Assembly: GCF_014651055.1 (NCBI RefSeq)
Contig: NZ_BMWD01000020.1
Span: 1-64,000, forward strand
DNA: 64,000 bases
DNA from: Streptomyces fructofermentans
GTDB lineage: Bacteria; Actinomycetota; Actinomycetes; Streptomycetales; Streptomycetaceae
Direction: 5' to 3'
The notes beneath the pieces were generated by a model that did not search any database, was not told the origin of the DNA, and saw only the letters and a list, made by a program, of their open reading frames with translations. The translations under genes were made by a program, and so were the position numbers. Positions within the stretch are counted from its first letter, which is position 1, and each line of letters opens with the position of its first letter. Below are positions 15,448 to 23,463 of the stretch, in pieces.

Positions 15448-17052
15448 GCACCCGCCGCCTGAGCACCCGCCGCCGGAGCACCCGGCGGTCGCCCCGCGCC
15501 GGACCGTGGTGGCGCGTTCGAGGACGGTGACGCTGCGACCGCGCCGGACCGTGGTGGAGCGTTCGGTGAAGTGGTCGCGCAGGACACGCAGTTTGGCGCG
15601 GTCGCGGGCGTTGCGGGCGGCTCCTCCCGCCGCGTCGCCGACCAGGACGACACGCCGCTCCGCCAGCAGCGCGCGGGCGACGCCGGCCGCGTCCGCCTCG
15701 ACACCGTGCAGGGTCGCGGACCCGGTGGCGCTCCGGGCGAGCGCCACGTCGCGCAGCCCCCGGAAGGCGTCCGGTGCCACCAGCGCGGTGTCGCGCCGGG
15801 CCGCCGGCAGGAAGACGACCGCGCCGCCCGGTCCCCGTACCTCCTCGACCGCGGCCGCCGCCGCCAGGACGTCGTCGACACGGCTGCGCGCGTCGCGGAC
15901 GTGCTGTTCGACGGGGAGCAGGGCGAGGAAGGCGACCGCGGTCACGGCGGCGAGCGCAACTGCGGGGCGCCGGACACCGCGGCGCGTGGCGAGCGCGGAC
16001 AGCGGTGCGCCGAGCAGGAGCGCGAGGCCGACGTACGCGAACAGCACGTAGCGGCCGACGTACAGGGGCTGCCAGGTCAGCGACACGAGGAGCAGCGCCG
16101 CCTGCGGGACGACGCACAGCGGGACGGCCACCGAGGCCGGGCTCGGCCCGCGCGTCGCGGCCCCGGTCGGGCCCGCGGGTTCGCGCGCGCGGCGCGGGAG
16201 CGCGCAGCCGCCGGCCGCGAGGACGGTGGCGGCGACGGCCCACAGCGCGCCGGGGGAGGTGGGCCGTATCCAGGCGACCTGCCCGGACTGGCCCCGGCTG
16301 GCCAGGACGAGGGGCAGGGCTCCGAGGACGGCCGCGCCGGCCGCGAGGAGCCAGCCCGCCCCGACCCGGCGGCGGGGCCGGGCGAGGGCGAGCGTGACGG
16401 CGTGGGCCGGCAGCACGAGCAGGGAGAACCAGTTGAGCAGCGCGCCGAGCAGGACGGCGGCGGCGTACGCGCCCCAGGTCCGGCGGCGCGGGCGGTGCAG
16501 CCCGGCCACCAGCAGCCGGGAGGCCAGCGCGACGGCGGCGGTCACCATCGCGTACGGGCGGCCCTCCTGGGCGTACGTCTGGAGGGCGGGCAGCAGCGCG
16601 AGCGCCAGGCCCGCCCCGAGTCCGGCCCACCGGCCCGCGAGCCGGGCGCCCAGATCCGCGGTGAGGGCGGCCGTCGCGGCCATGGCGAGGACGGACGGCA
16701 TCCGCAGGGCCGTGAGGCTGTCGCCGAACACCTCGAACACCAGGTGCATGAAGGCGTAGTACAGGCCGTGGACGACGTCCGCGTGGCCGAGCAGGCGCCA
16801 GATCTCGGGCAGGCCGCGGTGGGCGACCTGCCAGGTGGCGGCCTCGTCGCGCCACATGCTGTCCTGGCGGGTGATCCCCCACAGGCCGAGGGCGAGCGCG
16901 AGGCCCGCCGGCACGGCCGCCGTGAGCGCCCGGCCCGGCACCGGCCGGGCGGCACCCGGTCGCCCGGACGGCCCGGGCACGGTCGCCCGCGGGCGGGGCG
17001 GGGTGACCGGCGGGCGGGGCGGGGTGCCCCGGGACACCGCGCGGGTCGGCAT
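14668..17052 (-). CDS. GT-C type membrane glycosyltransferase with run-on 3' end
   Basis: ATG 17052 lies 18 nt after the methyltransferase stop. The product has a TM helix near residue 45 and then the GT-C first-loop motif RQDSMWRDEAATWQ, with the acidic DE expected to bind the lipid-sugar donor. About eight to ten TM helices follow, up to residue 390, then a soluble domain to about residue 505. This is the architecture of actinobacterial mannosyl/glycosyl-transferases using polyprenyl-phosphate sugars. The frame does not stop where the domain ends (about 15540): it continues through duplicated TTVRRG and CSGGG codons and then 780 nt antisense through the sigma gene to 14668 (794 codons). The run-on part has no domain similarity. 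Another frame stops at 15434, so either a lost stop or a sequencing frameshift is likely. The true functional end is probably near 15.5 kb. Confidence 0.75.
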   Translation of the reverse strand: MPTRAVSRGTPPRPPVTPPRPRATVPGPSGRPGAARPVPGRALTAAVPAGLALALGLWGITRQDSMWRDEAATWQVAHRGLPEIWRLLGHADVVHGLYYAFMHLVFEVFGDSLTALRMPSVLAMAATAALTADLGARLAGRWAGLGAGLALALLPALQTYAQEGRPYAMVTAAVALASRLLVAGLHRPRRRTWGAYAAAVLLGALLNWFSLLVLPAHAVTLALARPRRRVGAGWLLAAGAAVLGALPLVLASRGQSGQVAWIRPTSPGALWAVAATVLAAGGCALPRRAREPAGPTGAATRGPSPASVAVPLCVVPQAALLLVSLTWQPLYVGRYVLFAYVGLALLLGAPLSALATRRGVRRPAVALAAVTAVAFLALLPVEQHVRDARSRVDDVLAAAAAVEEVRGPGGAVVFLPAARRDTALVAPDAFRGLRDVALARSATGSATLHGVEADAAGVARALLAERRVVLVGDAAGGAARNARDRAKLRVLRDHFTERSTTVRRGRSVTVLERATTVRRGATAGCSGGGCSGGGCSGAGEHALAQPGERPVEQTGDVHLGDAEAFADLGLGEFLDEPHVDDAPFPFVESGDQRGQGVEVLDQFEGRVVGAEEVGQRGLAVVTGADGGVQRGRGVAVGGQPGLVDLFLGQAHQLGQFGDGGGAAEPAPQFLGGLGERDPGLLEAPGDVDGPGRVAEEPLDLADYVGDGEGGELDFAGEVEPVDGLDEADGADLDDVLHLTGVPVAEARRGEADERDVHLDQGVARVLVLRRALLQDGQPVQEHPGELPGVLRGHL
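15446..15565. repeat. Short in-phase tandem duplications at the sigma/glycosyltransferase junction
   Basis: A 15-bp unit GAGCACCCGCCGCCT is repeated at 15446-15460 and 15461-15475 with a partial third copy from 15476. Next to it a 25-bp element starting GCGCCGGACCGTGGTGG occurs at 15496-15520 and 15541-15565 (45-bp offset, one mismatch). Both periods are multiples of three, so on the minus strand they duplicate codons (CSGGG and TTVRRG repeats) without changing frame. Confidence 0.85.
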
Positions 17053-17070
17053 GCGTGGTCCCGTGCCGGC

Positions 17071-17877
17071 TCAGGCGGTGGCGGGCAGCGGCGAGCGGCT
17101 CACCCGTATCTTCGACTGGCCGTGCGGTCGCTCCTCCCAGTCCTCCATGAAGGACGCGTGCAGTCCGTGCCCCCGTGCCAGGGCGAGCAGTGTCTCGGTG
17201 CGGTAGTAGAAGTCCTCGCGCAGCACCTGGTGTTCGGCGCCCTCCGTGCGGTCGAAGGTGAAGTCGAAGAACCCGGTGGGCGCCAGCACCCGGCCGACGT
17301 GCCCCAGGCACTCGTCGATCACGTGGAGCGGCGAGTGCGAGAAGACGCTGTGCGCGTGGATGACGTCGAAGTGGTCGTCGGGCAGGAAGTCCAGCGTGAG
17401 GTCGCCGGTGATGGTGAGGTGGGGCAGCTTGTCCTGGAGCCCGCGCTCGGCCAGCGTCTCCTTGGCGGCGATCAGGATGTCGGGCGAGATGTCGATGCCG
17501 TAGTAGTTGCCGGCGTCGAGGTGGCCTATGAAGCGCCAGCCGCCGCGCAGGTTGCCGCAGCCGATGTCGAGCATGCGGTGCTCGGGCCGCAGTCCGTGCT
17601 CGACGAGGTAGTCGAACTGCATCCGGCCGAGCGCCAGCCAGCGGTCGTGGCTCCGGCTGCCGACCGCGGCCTCCGGGTCGCGGCGGGTGTCCGAGGCCAT
17701 CACGGCCCGGTAGTAGCCGATGTGGTCGGGGTGCTTCAGCCGCAGCCAGGCGTCCCTGCCCGCCCTGCGGACGTACGGGGTGACGCGGCCGGGATGGCGG
17801 AACGCGTAGCCGATCTTGTGGGTGAGGGCGGCGCGGTTGCTGCTGAGCTTCTTCGGTGACTTGGCGTCGGCGGGCAT
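17071..17877 (-). CDS. Class I SAM-dependent methyltransferase
   Basis: The 268-residue product starts at ATG 17877 behind GGAGGT; a longer frame to 18012 is Pro-rich and has no ribosome site. Motif I is MLDIGCGNLRGG; the acidic end of strand 2 is YGIDIS, and motif IV is FDVIHAHSVFSH. The N-terminal 80 residues (AFRHPGRVTPYVRRAGRDAWLRLKHPDHIGYYRAVM) are a helical extension. The substrate is unknown. It is followed after 18 nt by the membrane glycosyltransferase, so a role in modifying a lipid-linked sugar or surface glycan is a reasonable inference. Confidence 0.88.
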   Translation of the reverse strand: MPADAKSPKKLSSNRAALTHKIGYAFRHPGRVTPYVRRAGRDAWLRLKHPDHIGYYRAVMASDTRRDPEAAVGSRSHDRWLALGRMQFDYLVEHGLRPEHRMLDIGCGNLRGGWRFIGHLDAGNYYGIDISPDILIAAKETLAERGLQDKLPHLTITGDLTLDFLPDDHFDVIHAHSVFSHSPLHVIDECLGHVGRVLAPTGFFDFTFDRTEGAEHQVLREDFYYRTETLLALARGHGLHASFMEDWEERPHGQSKIRVSRSPLPATA

Positions 17878-17960
17878 GGCGAAGCGACCTCCGTGCGAAA
17901 GGGCCCCGGAACGGTGGGTCCGGGTGGGAACCGATGGGAGTCCTCGGCGAGCGAGGTGAA

Positions 17961-18000
17961 GGGGGGATGGGGGGTCAGGGGGGTGAAGGTGTGTGAGGGG
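17961..18000 (+). other. Potential G-quadruplex upstream of the methyltransferase
   Basis: Three runs of six G (17961-17966, 17969-17974, 17978-17983) separated by AT and TCA, and a fourth G-run at 17997-18000, make a strong four-run G-quadruplex pattern. It lies 84-123 nt upstream of the leftward methyltransferase start, within a gene-free 270-nt region. Confidence 0.6.
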
Positions 18001-18147
18001 TGCCGGGTGCACAAGGCCCGGTGGTGGTGGGGTCCGGGGGTTCAGGGGCCCGGGGTGATGGGGCCCGGTGGTGGGGCAGGCCGGGGGGAATCGGGGGGCG
18101 CGCCGGAGCCGGCGGGAGGACCGCCGCGGCTCCGGTGCGCCCTCGGG

Positions 18148-19104
18148 TCAGACGCGGCGGCGCAGCAGGAGCACAGTGGCGGCCACGCACAGCACGGCGA
18201 GTCCGCCGAGGACCGCGGTGTCGGTCCACTGGAAGGCCCAGAAGTCGCTCGCCGGGTTCGCCTCGTAGAAGCGGGCGACATAGCCCTTGTCCGCCATGCA
18301 CTCCTCCAGCCGGTTGCCCGACGGGAAGGGGCAGTTCAGTACGTCGTCCTTGCGGCCGGAGGCGGTGGTCAGGCCGTAGTTCCCGGTCGACCACTTGTCG
18401 CCCATCAGCGGCTTGGGGACGCTGCCGGGACTGGTGTAGACGTGCGGCGGAACCATCAGGCGCGCCCTGTGCGCCCACTCCAGCAGGAGCGTCACGGCTC
18501 CGGTCGCCAGCAGGGTCAGGCCCATCGCGGCCAGCACCCGGCGGGCCAGCAGACCGAGCAGGGTGCCGGCCGCCAGGCCGAACAGGGCGGCCGCGACGAC
18601 CCGCGGTCCGGAGCCGCTCAGGGCCGGGGCCTCGTACCAGAACAGGCCGTAGCTCCGGTCGGCGGCGGGCTGCCACCACCACGCGAACACGCCCGCGAAC
18701 AGGCCGGAGAGGGCCGTCGTGGCCACCGCGGCCAGGGCGAACCGGGACGCGAACCACTGTCCGCGGCCCACTCCCTGGGTGAGGACCGTGCGGTGGGTGC
18801 CCAGTTCGCGGTCGCGGCCCAGGAGCGGGGCTCCCCAGAAGACGCCCATCAGGAGGGGCAGGGCCATGTTCAGCGCCCCGAGATACCGCAGCGGCTCGAT
18901 GTCCAGCAGCAGGACCGAGCCGATGTCGTCCCTGGTGCAGTGGAGCGGGCCGGGGCCGCAGTGGTCGAACAGGCCGCTGTCCAGGTCGGCCAGGATGCCG
19001 TCGCGGTGGTACGCGGCCAGGGCGGCGACGACGGCCAGGACGGCCGAGGCCACGCCGACGAGTACGCGCTGCTGCCGCCACGCGAGCCAGAGGGTGCCGT
19101 TCAC
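18148..19104 (-). CDS. ABC transporter permease
   Basis: The 318-residue product starts at GTG 19104, overlapping the ATPase stop by 4 nt (GTGA). It has about six TM helices: one at residues 15-35, a pair near 75-130 (ALNMALPLLMGVFWGAPLLGRD), two at 165-210 and a last one at 290-312. A large extracytoplasmic loop (about 215-285) contains several Cys and Tyr residues. The segment LLGRDRELGTHRTVLTQGVGRGQWFASRF is typical of ABC-2-like permeases. With the ATPase it should form an exporter or a stress-responsive transporter of unknown cargo. Third gene of the GntR operon. Confidence 0.88.
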   Translation of the reverse strand: MNGTLWLAWRQQRVLVGVASAVLAVVAALAAYHRDGILADLDSGLFDHCGPGPLHCTRDDIGSVLLLDIEPLRYLGALNMALPLLMGVFWGAPLLGRDRELGTHRTVLTQGVGRGQWFASRFALAAVATTALSGLFAGVFAWWWQPAADRSYGLFWYEAPALSGSGPRVVAAALFGLAAGTLLGLLARRVLAAMGLTLLATGAVTLLLEWAHRARLMVPPHVYTSPGSVPKPLMGDKWSTGNYGLTTASGRKDDVLNCPFPSGNRLEECMADKGYVARFYEANPASDFWAFQWTDTAVLGGLAVLCVAATVLLLRRRV

Positions 19105-20000
19105 GCCGCCTCCTCCGTCCGTCCGCCGGGATCGGACCCGGTCCGGAGGTGGCCGACCAGGATGTCCTCCAGGCTGGGCCGCTCCACGTGCCAGTCACCG
19201 CTCAGCGGTCCGTGCCGCCTGACCAGGGCAGTCGTCTGCCGGCCGCCGTCCCTGCGGTCGACGACGGTGTGCCGTGCCGCGAGCTCGTCGGCCCGGTCGG
19301 CGTGGCCCGTCAGGACGACGTGATCCCCCCGCAGCGCGTCGACGTCCTCGCTCAGCTCGATGCGCCCGTCCCGCAGGAGGAGTACCCAGTCGCAGGTCTG
19401 CTCCAGGTCGGGCAGCACGTGCGAGGACAGCACGATCGTGGTGCCGCGCTCGGCCGCGTCGGCCATCAGGGCCGCCATGATCCCGCCCCGTGCGACGGGG
19501 TCGAGGTCGGCCATCGGCTCGTCGAGCAGCAGCAGTTCGGGCCGCTTGCCGAGCGCCAGGGCGAGCGCGACACGGGTGCGCTGCCCGGGCGACAGCTCGC
19601 CGACGCGGGCGTGCAGCGGGATGCCGCCCTCGCGGACGGTCCGCTCGGCGGTCGCCCCGTCCCACCGCGGGTTCAGCTTCTCGCCCATCAGCAGCGTGTC
19701 CGCCACGGTGAACCGGGGGTAGAGCGCCTTGTCCTGGGTGAGCAGGGCGACCCGGGTGCGCGCCTCGGGCGAGCCCGGTTCGGCGTCCAGCACACGGAGT
19801 TCCCCCGCGCTCGGCCGCAGCAGGCCGCCCGCCAGGTGGAGCAGGGTCGTCTTGCCCGCGCCGTTGCGCCCGACGAGGGCGACGACCCGGCCGGTGGGAA
19901 CGGTGAACCCGCAGTCACGCAGAGGCCACGCGGCCCGTCTCCGGTACCGGAATCCGAGTCCTGTGGCCCGCAGGGCGGCCGGCGCGTCGGGCCCGGTCAT
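19101..20000 (-). CDS. ABC transporter ATP-binding protein
   Basis: The 299-residue product contains Walker A GRNGAGKTT (about residues 43-51), Q-loop LLTQDKALYP, signature LSPGQRTRVALA and Walker B LLLLDEPMADLDP, with H-loop SSHVLPDLEQ. It is therefore an active ATPase subunit. The C-terminal 70 residues form a small regulatory extension ending SLEDILVGHL, common in this type. It is the second gene of a GntR-ATPase-permease operon: its start overlaps the regulator stop by 4 nt and its stop overlaps the permease start by 4 nt. Confidence 0.94.
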   Translation of the reverse strand: MTGPDAPAALRATGLGFRYRRRAAWPLRDCGFTVPTGRVVALVGRNGAGKTTLLHLAGGLLRPSAGELRVLDAEPGSPEARTRVALLTQDKALYPRFTVADTLLMGEKLNPRWDGATAERTVREGGIPLHARVGELSPGQRTRVALALALGKRPELLLLDEPMADLDPVARGGIMAALMADAAERGTTIVLSSHVLPDLEQTCDWVLLLRDGRIELSEDVDALRGDHVVLTGHADRADELAARHTVVDRRDGGRQTTALVRRHGPLSGDWHVERPSLEDILVGHLRTGSDPGGRTEEAA

Positions 20001-20428
20001 GCGTCCTCCTCCGCCCGCTCCGGGTCGCCCGGGGCGCGGCTGTCTTTCGTGTCGTCGTGGGTGTCCAGGGCGGCGGTGACCAGGGCGAGGATGTCGGCCC
20101 TCTCAAGGCCGGCCGCCCGTGCGCGCGCCGTCCAGTCGGCGAGTTCCGCGCGCAGGGGGGAGTCGTCCTCCGCGCCGGGCCGCGCGAGCGACCGGGTCAC
20201 GAAGGTCCCCAGTCCGCGGCGCAGTTCGACCAGACCCGCCTGCTCCATGTCGCGGTAGGCCCGCAGCACGGTGTTGGGGTTGATGGCGGTCGCCGCCACC
20301 ACCTCCCGGGCCGTCGGCAGCTTGTCCCCGACCCGCAGCGTGCCCATCCGGAGCGCCCGTTCGGTCTGCTCCACGATCTGCACGTAGGCCGGTACGCCGC
20401 TGCTCCGGTCGATCCGGTACTCGACCAC
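19997..20428 (-). CDS. GntR-family (YtrA subfamily) transcriptional regulator
   Basis: The 143-residue product starts at GTG 20428 with AAGG 5 nt upstream. It has an N-terminal winged helix typical of GntR (IDRSSGVPAYVQIVEQTERALRMGTLRVGDKLPTAREVVAATAINPNTVLRAYRDMEQAGLVELRRGLGTFV). Only a short helical C-terminal part follows instead of a full ligand domain, which is characteristic of the YtrA subgroup. YtrA-type proteins repress their own ABC transporter operon, often responding to cell-wall-active compounds. Gene order, 4-nt overlaps and an upstream dyad at 20451-20476 all fit autoregulation. The effector is unknown. Confidence 0.93.
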   Translation of the reverse strand: MVEYRIDRSSGVPAYVQIVEQTERALRMGTLRVGDKLPTAREVVAATAINPNTVLRAYRDMEQAGLVELRRGLGTFVTRSLARPGAEDDSPLRAELADWTARARAAGLERADILALVTAALDTHDDTKDSRAPGDPERAEEDA

Positions 20429-20450
20429 GTCACCTTCCAGGTTTCAGCGT

Positions 20451-20476
20451 GCTTCCATTAATGAATTAATACAAGC
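20451..20476. promoter_or_regulatory. Operator dyad of the GntR operon
   Basis: The 26-bp element reads GCTT-CC-ATTAAT-GA-ATTAAT-AC-AAGC: arms are complementary in 10 of 12 positions and centred at 20463/20464. It is conspicuously AT-rich in a 70%-plus GC background and ends 23 nt upstream of the regulator start, overlapping the expected promoter. Confidence 0.8.
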
Positions 20477-20564
20477 ATGGTGAAGAGATGCGGGGATGTC
20501 AAACAACGACCCGCCCCCACGGTCCGGTCGCCGTACCCGCCGGACCCTCGTCCGGCACCCGCCC

Positions 20565-20603
20565 ATGACGAAGGCCCAGGTCGTTGACCTGGGCCTTCGT
20601 CAT
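20565..20603. terminator. Perfect 18-bp hairpin terminator
   Basis: ATGACGAAGGCCCAGGTC (20565-20582) is complementary to 20586-20603 around a 3-nt loop GTT. It lies 62 nt beyond the stop of the leftward FG-GAP gene (20665). It also insulates the GntR operon promoter. Confidence 0.9.
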
Positions 20604-20664
20604 CCGGAGGGGACGGCCGCGCGGGCGGACCGCGAGTGCGCGCCCCCGGGCCGGGGTGTCCGCG

Positions 20665-22077
20665 TCAGCGGCCGAAGGTGTCCGCGAACCTGCGCCCCTC
20701 GACGGTCGGGTAGCCGAAGTCCCTCGCGTCGAACGCCGTCGAGGACGCGCTCGTCAGGCCCGACGTGGTGCCCCGCAGGACCCAGGCAGCGCCGTCGTCG
20801 TACCCGCCGGGCACGATGTCCTCGCCGAACGCCCCGACCGCCAGGTCCGCGCGCCCGTTGCGGTTGATGTCGCGCAGCCGCAGCGAGGAGCCGAAGTGGT
20901 CGCCCGCCTCGGCGGCGCCGGGCACACCCGCGGTGGCCTGGTGGAAGGACTGGGCGCCGCTCGTGGTCAGGCCGCCCGCGCTGCCCTTCAGGAGGACGAT
21001 GTTGCCGACGTTGCGGTGGCTGCCCACCGTCTCGTACGGCGCGCCGATCGCGACGTCCGCGCGTCCGTCACCGGTCGCGTCGCCCACCGCGACGGCCCAT
21101 CCGAAGGAGTCGTACGGCTCGTCGGTGCCCGGGACGCCCGCGCTGGCCTGGGTGTACGTCCTGCCCGTGGCGGGCAGCCCGGTCCCGCTGCCGTACCGCA
21201 CGGTGAACGAACCGCCCTGGCCCCCCGCCGTGTTGCCGGTGACCAGGTCGTCGTATCCGTCGCCGTTGATGTCACCGGCCGCCACGGCGGACGAGAAGGT
21301 GGCTCCGCCGACGGCCGCGCCCTCGGCCAGCACGGTGTAGTGGTGGCCGAGGTCGCCCGGGCCGCCCCGGAGCAGGCCCAGGTGGCTGCCGCCGCCGACC
21401 GAGGCCCGGCCGTGCACCACGAACGACGCGCCCGCGCTCCCGGAGAAGTGGCCGGCGACGACACCGTCGAGCTCCACGCCGTCGGGCAGGAAGTCGACCT
21501 CCGGCGCGATGGCGCCGTCCTGGGACAGGGGGCCCTCGCCGTAGTACCAGAAGGTGTCCTGCCCGACGACGACCAGGTTCTCCGCACCGTCGCCGTCGAG
21601 GTCGGCGAAGGCCGTGCCCTCACCGAAACCGACGGCCTCCTCGGACGGGGCGGTGAGCGCCGTACCGCCCGACGTGAACGGGCGCGCCCCTCCCCACACG
21701 ACGGTTACCGAGCCCCGGGGCTTGCCCGCGACCTCCTCGCCGGGCGCGCCGACGATCAGGTCGGCGTAGCCGTCGCCGTTGACGTCGCCGCTGGTGACGT
21801 TCTCGCCGAACCGGTCCACGGACTCCGAGACTCCGGGCACGCCCGCCGTGTTCTGCGTGACGTTCACCGAACGCGCGGGGCCGACACCCGAGGCCGAGCC
21901 GAAGACGACGGTGACCGTGCCCCCGTCCGCCTTGGGGGTGCCGATGGCGAGGTCCCGGTAGCCGTCCCCGTTGAAGTCGTAGGACAGCACCGCCGGTGCC
22001 GCGCCCGCCGTCGGGGCGCCGAGCCCTGTGACGGCGAGGCCGGCGGCCGCGGCGACGGCCAGAGTACGTATGCGCAA
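20665..22077 (-). CDS. Secreted FG-GAP repeat protein (TTG start)
   Basis: The 470-residue product probably starts at TTG 22077 with GGGAG 7-8 nt upstream; the open frame extends to 22239 but with no signal-like N-terminus. Translation from TTG gives a Sec signal peptide (RIRTLAVAAAAGLAVTGLGAPTAGA-AP). The mature part has FG-GAP loops DFNGDGYRDLAIG, DVNGDGYADLIVGAPGE, DLDGDGAENLVV, DINGDGYDDLVTG, DATGDGRADVAIGAPYE and DINRNGRADLAVGAFGE, a seven-bladed integrin-alpha-like propeller. Motifs such as GVPGTDEPYDSFGW separate blades. It belongs to the same family as the four FG-GAP genes at 0.4-6.7 kb and is most like the secreted ones. Ligand unknown. Confidence 0.9.
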   Translation of the reverse strand: MRIRTLAVAAAAGLAVTGLGAPTAGAAPAVLSYDFNGDGYRDLAIGTPKADGGTVTVVFGSASGVGPARSVNVTQNTAGVPGVSESVDRFGENVTSGDVNGDGYADLIVGAPGEEVAGKPRGSVTVVWGGARPFTSGGTALTAPSEEAVGFGEGTAFADLDGDGAENLVVVGQDTFWYYGEGPLSQDGAIAPEVDFLPDGVELDGVVAGHFSGSAGASFVVHGRASVGGGSHLGLLRGGPGDLGHHYTVLAEGAAVGGATFSSAVAAGDINGDGYDDLVTGNTAGGQGGSFTVRYGSGTGLPATGRTYTQASAGVPGTDEPYDSFGWAVAVGDATGDGRADVAIGAPYETVGSHRNVGNIVLLKGSAGGLTTSGAQSFHQATAGVPGAAEAGDHFGSSLRLRDINRNGRADLAVGAFGEDIVPGGYDDGAAWVLRGTTSGLTSASSTAFDARDFGYPTVEGRRFADTFGR

Positions 22078-22299
22078 GGTGATGCTCCCTGTCTGAGGAA
22101 CCGGCGCCGGTCGAAGGCTTCGGTGACGTACGACCCCGAGGGCGGACGAAGGGTTGTACGGGAGCGGGCACGGGTCGGACGGGCGGGCGAACAGCGGGCG
22201 AACCGTGACCGGCGGGCGGCAGCGGCGAGCGGCGGCCACGGGACCGCCGCCCGCCGGCCGTCGGCCGACCGCCGGCCCGGAGCAGGCGGCCGGACGGTG

Positions 22300-23034
22300 T
22301 CAGCGGTAGTCGGGATTGGGGTCGTCGGGGTCGCAGCCCGCGTCCCACTGCGAGCGCTGGTTGCCGTACGCGGGCACGCCCCCGGCACGCTTGAGCAGGG
22401 CGGCGAGGTGCATCAGGTTCCAGGTCATGAAGGCGGTGTTGCGGTTGGTGAAGTCGTTCTCCGGTCCGCCCGAACCGGGGTCCAGGTAGGAGGGCCCCGG
22501 GCCCGCCGGACCGATCCAGCCCGCGTCGGCCTGCGGAGGGATCGTGTAGCCCAGGTGCTGGAGGCTGTAGAGCACGTTCATCGCGCAGTGCTTCACCCCG
22601 TCCTCGTTGCCCGTGATGAGGCAGCCTCCGACACGGCCGTAATAGGCGTACTGGCCTTGGGTGTTGAGCAGCCCGGAACAGCTGTAGAGGCGCTCGATCA
22701 CCCGCTTGGTGACCGAGCTGTTGTCGCCGAGCCAGATCGGTCCGGCGAGCACGAGGACGTCGGCGGCCATCACCCGCTCGTACAGTTCCGGCCAGTCGTC
22801 GGAGGGTGCGCCGTGCTCGGTCATGTCCGGTTGGACGCCGGGGGCGAGGTCGTGGTCGACGGCCCGCACGAGGTCCGTGGCGACCCCCCGCGCCTCCATG
22901 ATCCCCCTGCTCCTGGCGATCAGGCCCTCGGTGTGGCTGCGCTCCGGCGACCTCTTGAGCGTGCAGTTGACGAAGAGGGCGCGCAGGTCGTCGAACCGGA
23001 ACGGGTCGTCGGCGGGGCCGGATTCGGCGGGCAT
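22300..23034 (-). CDS. Flavodoxin-like NAD(P)H-dependent FMN reductase
   Basis: The 244-residue product starts at ATG 23034 with AAGGAG 6 nt upstream. The flavodoxin fold begins LRALFVNCTLKRSPERSHTEGLI, where the loop after the first strand binds FMN phosphate. It continues with ADVLVLAGPIWLGDNSSVTKRVIERL and GGCLITGNEDGVKHCAMNVLYSLQHLGY. These are the three FMN-contact loops of the FMN_red family. It should reduce flavin, quinones or a protein partner. The C-terminus is extended with Asp/Pro residues (DAGCDPDDPNPDYR). It is divergent from the secreted lipase gene; both face the inverted repeat at 23261-23309. Confidence 0.88.
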   Translation of the reverse strand: MPAESGPADDPFRFDDLRALFVNCTLKRSPERSHTEGLIARSRGIMEARGVATDLVRAVDHDLAPGVQPDMTEHGAPSDDWPELYERVMAADVLVLAGPIWLGDNSSVTKRVIERLYSCSGLLNTQGQYAYYGRVGGCLITGNEDGVKHCAMNVLYSLQHLGYTIPPQADAGWIGPAGPGPSYLDPGSGGPENDFTNRNTAFMTWNLMHLAALLKRAGGVPAYGNQRSQWDAGCDPDDPNPDYR

Positions 23035-23463
23035 GGGAACTCCTTCACAGATCGGCGGGCGGGCCCTGCCGGCACACGGCACGGGCTCCCGGGCAGCGTC
23101 CCGCGCGGCCGCGCGCGCGGGGCGGCGCGACGCACCGGCGGACGGGGGGTTCCACGGGGCGGGCCCGGGCGTGACCCCGTTCGGGAGGAGAGGGGGCGGC
23201 ACGGGGCGTTCGGGGCGTGACCGTCCGGGGCCGAGATTTGACACGCAGTTAAATTACTGAACCGTAACCTACTGGCCGCTACCCGAGGTAACTCACCAGT
23301 AGGTACGGTCCGGACTACTTTCAAGCGGCTAGGCCGACCCGTGGGACGCGGGAGCGGCAGCACGCCGTCGCACTCCTTCACCTCCGCGTACCCCCGGGCC
23401 GGGACAGCCCGGGGGCGGCACGGGGAGGCCCCTTCCTGCCAGCCGCTCCACAGGAGGTTCGCC
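23035..23463. promoter_or_regulatory. Divergent promoter region, reductase/lipase
   Basis: The 429 nt have no gene. An unusually AT-rich core at 23237-23310 has TTGACA (23238-23243) facing right, with TAACCT at 23265-23270 as a possible -10 (21-nt spacing, long). The large inverted repeat lies over and after that -10. Confidence 0.55.
23261..23309. promoter_or_regulatory. Long inverted repeat, putative operator
   Basis: ACCGTAACCTACTGG (23261-23275) is mirrored by CCAGTAGGTACGGT (23296-23309): 14 paired bases with one bulged A. Within the 20-nt spacer TACC and GGTA pair again. The size and TACTGG/CCAGTA half-sites suggest two adjoining operator dimers, or a structured leader for the lipase. 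Confidence 0.65.
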
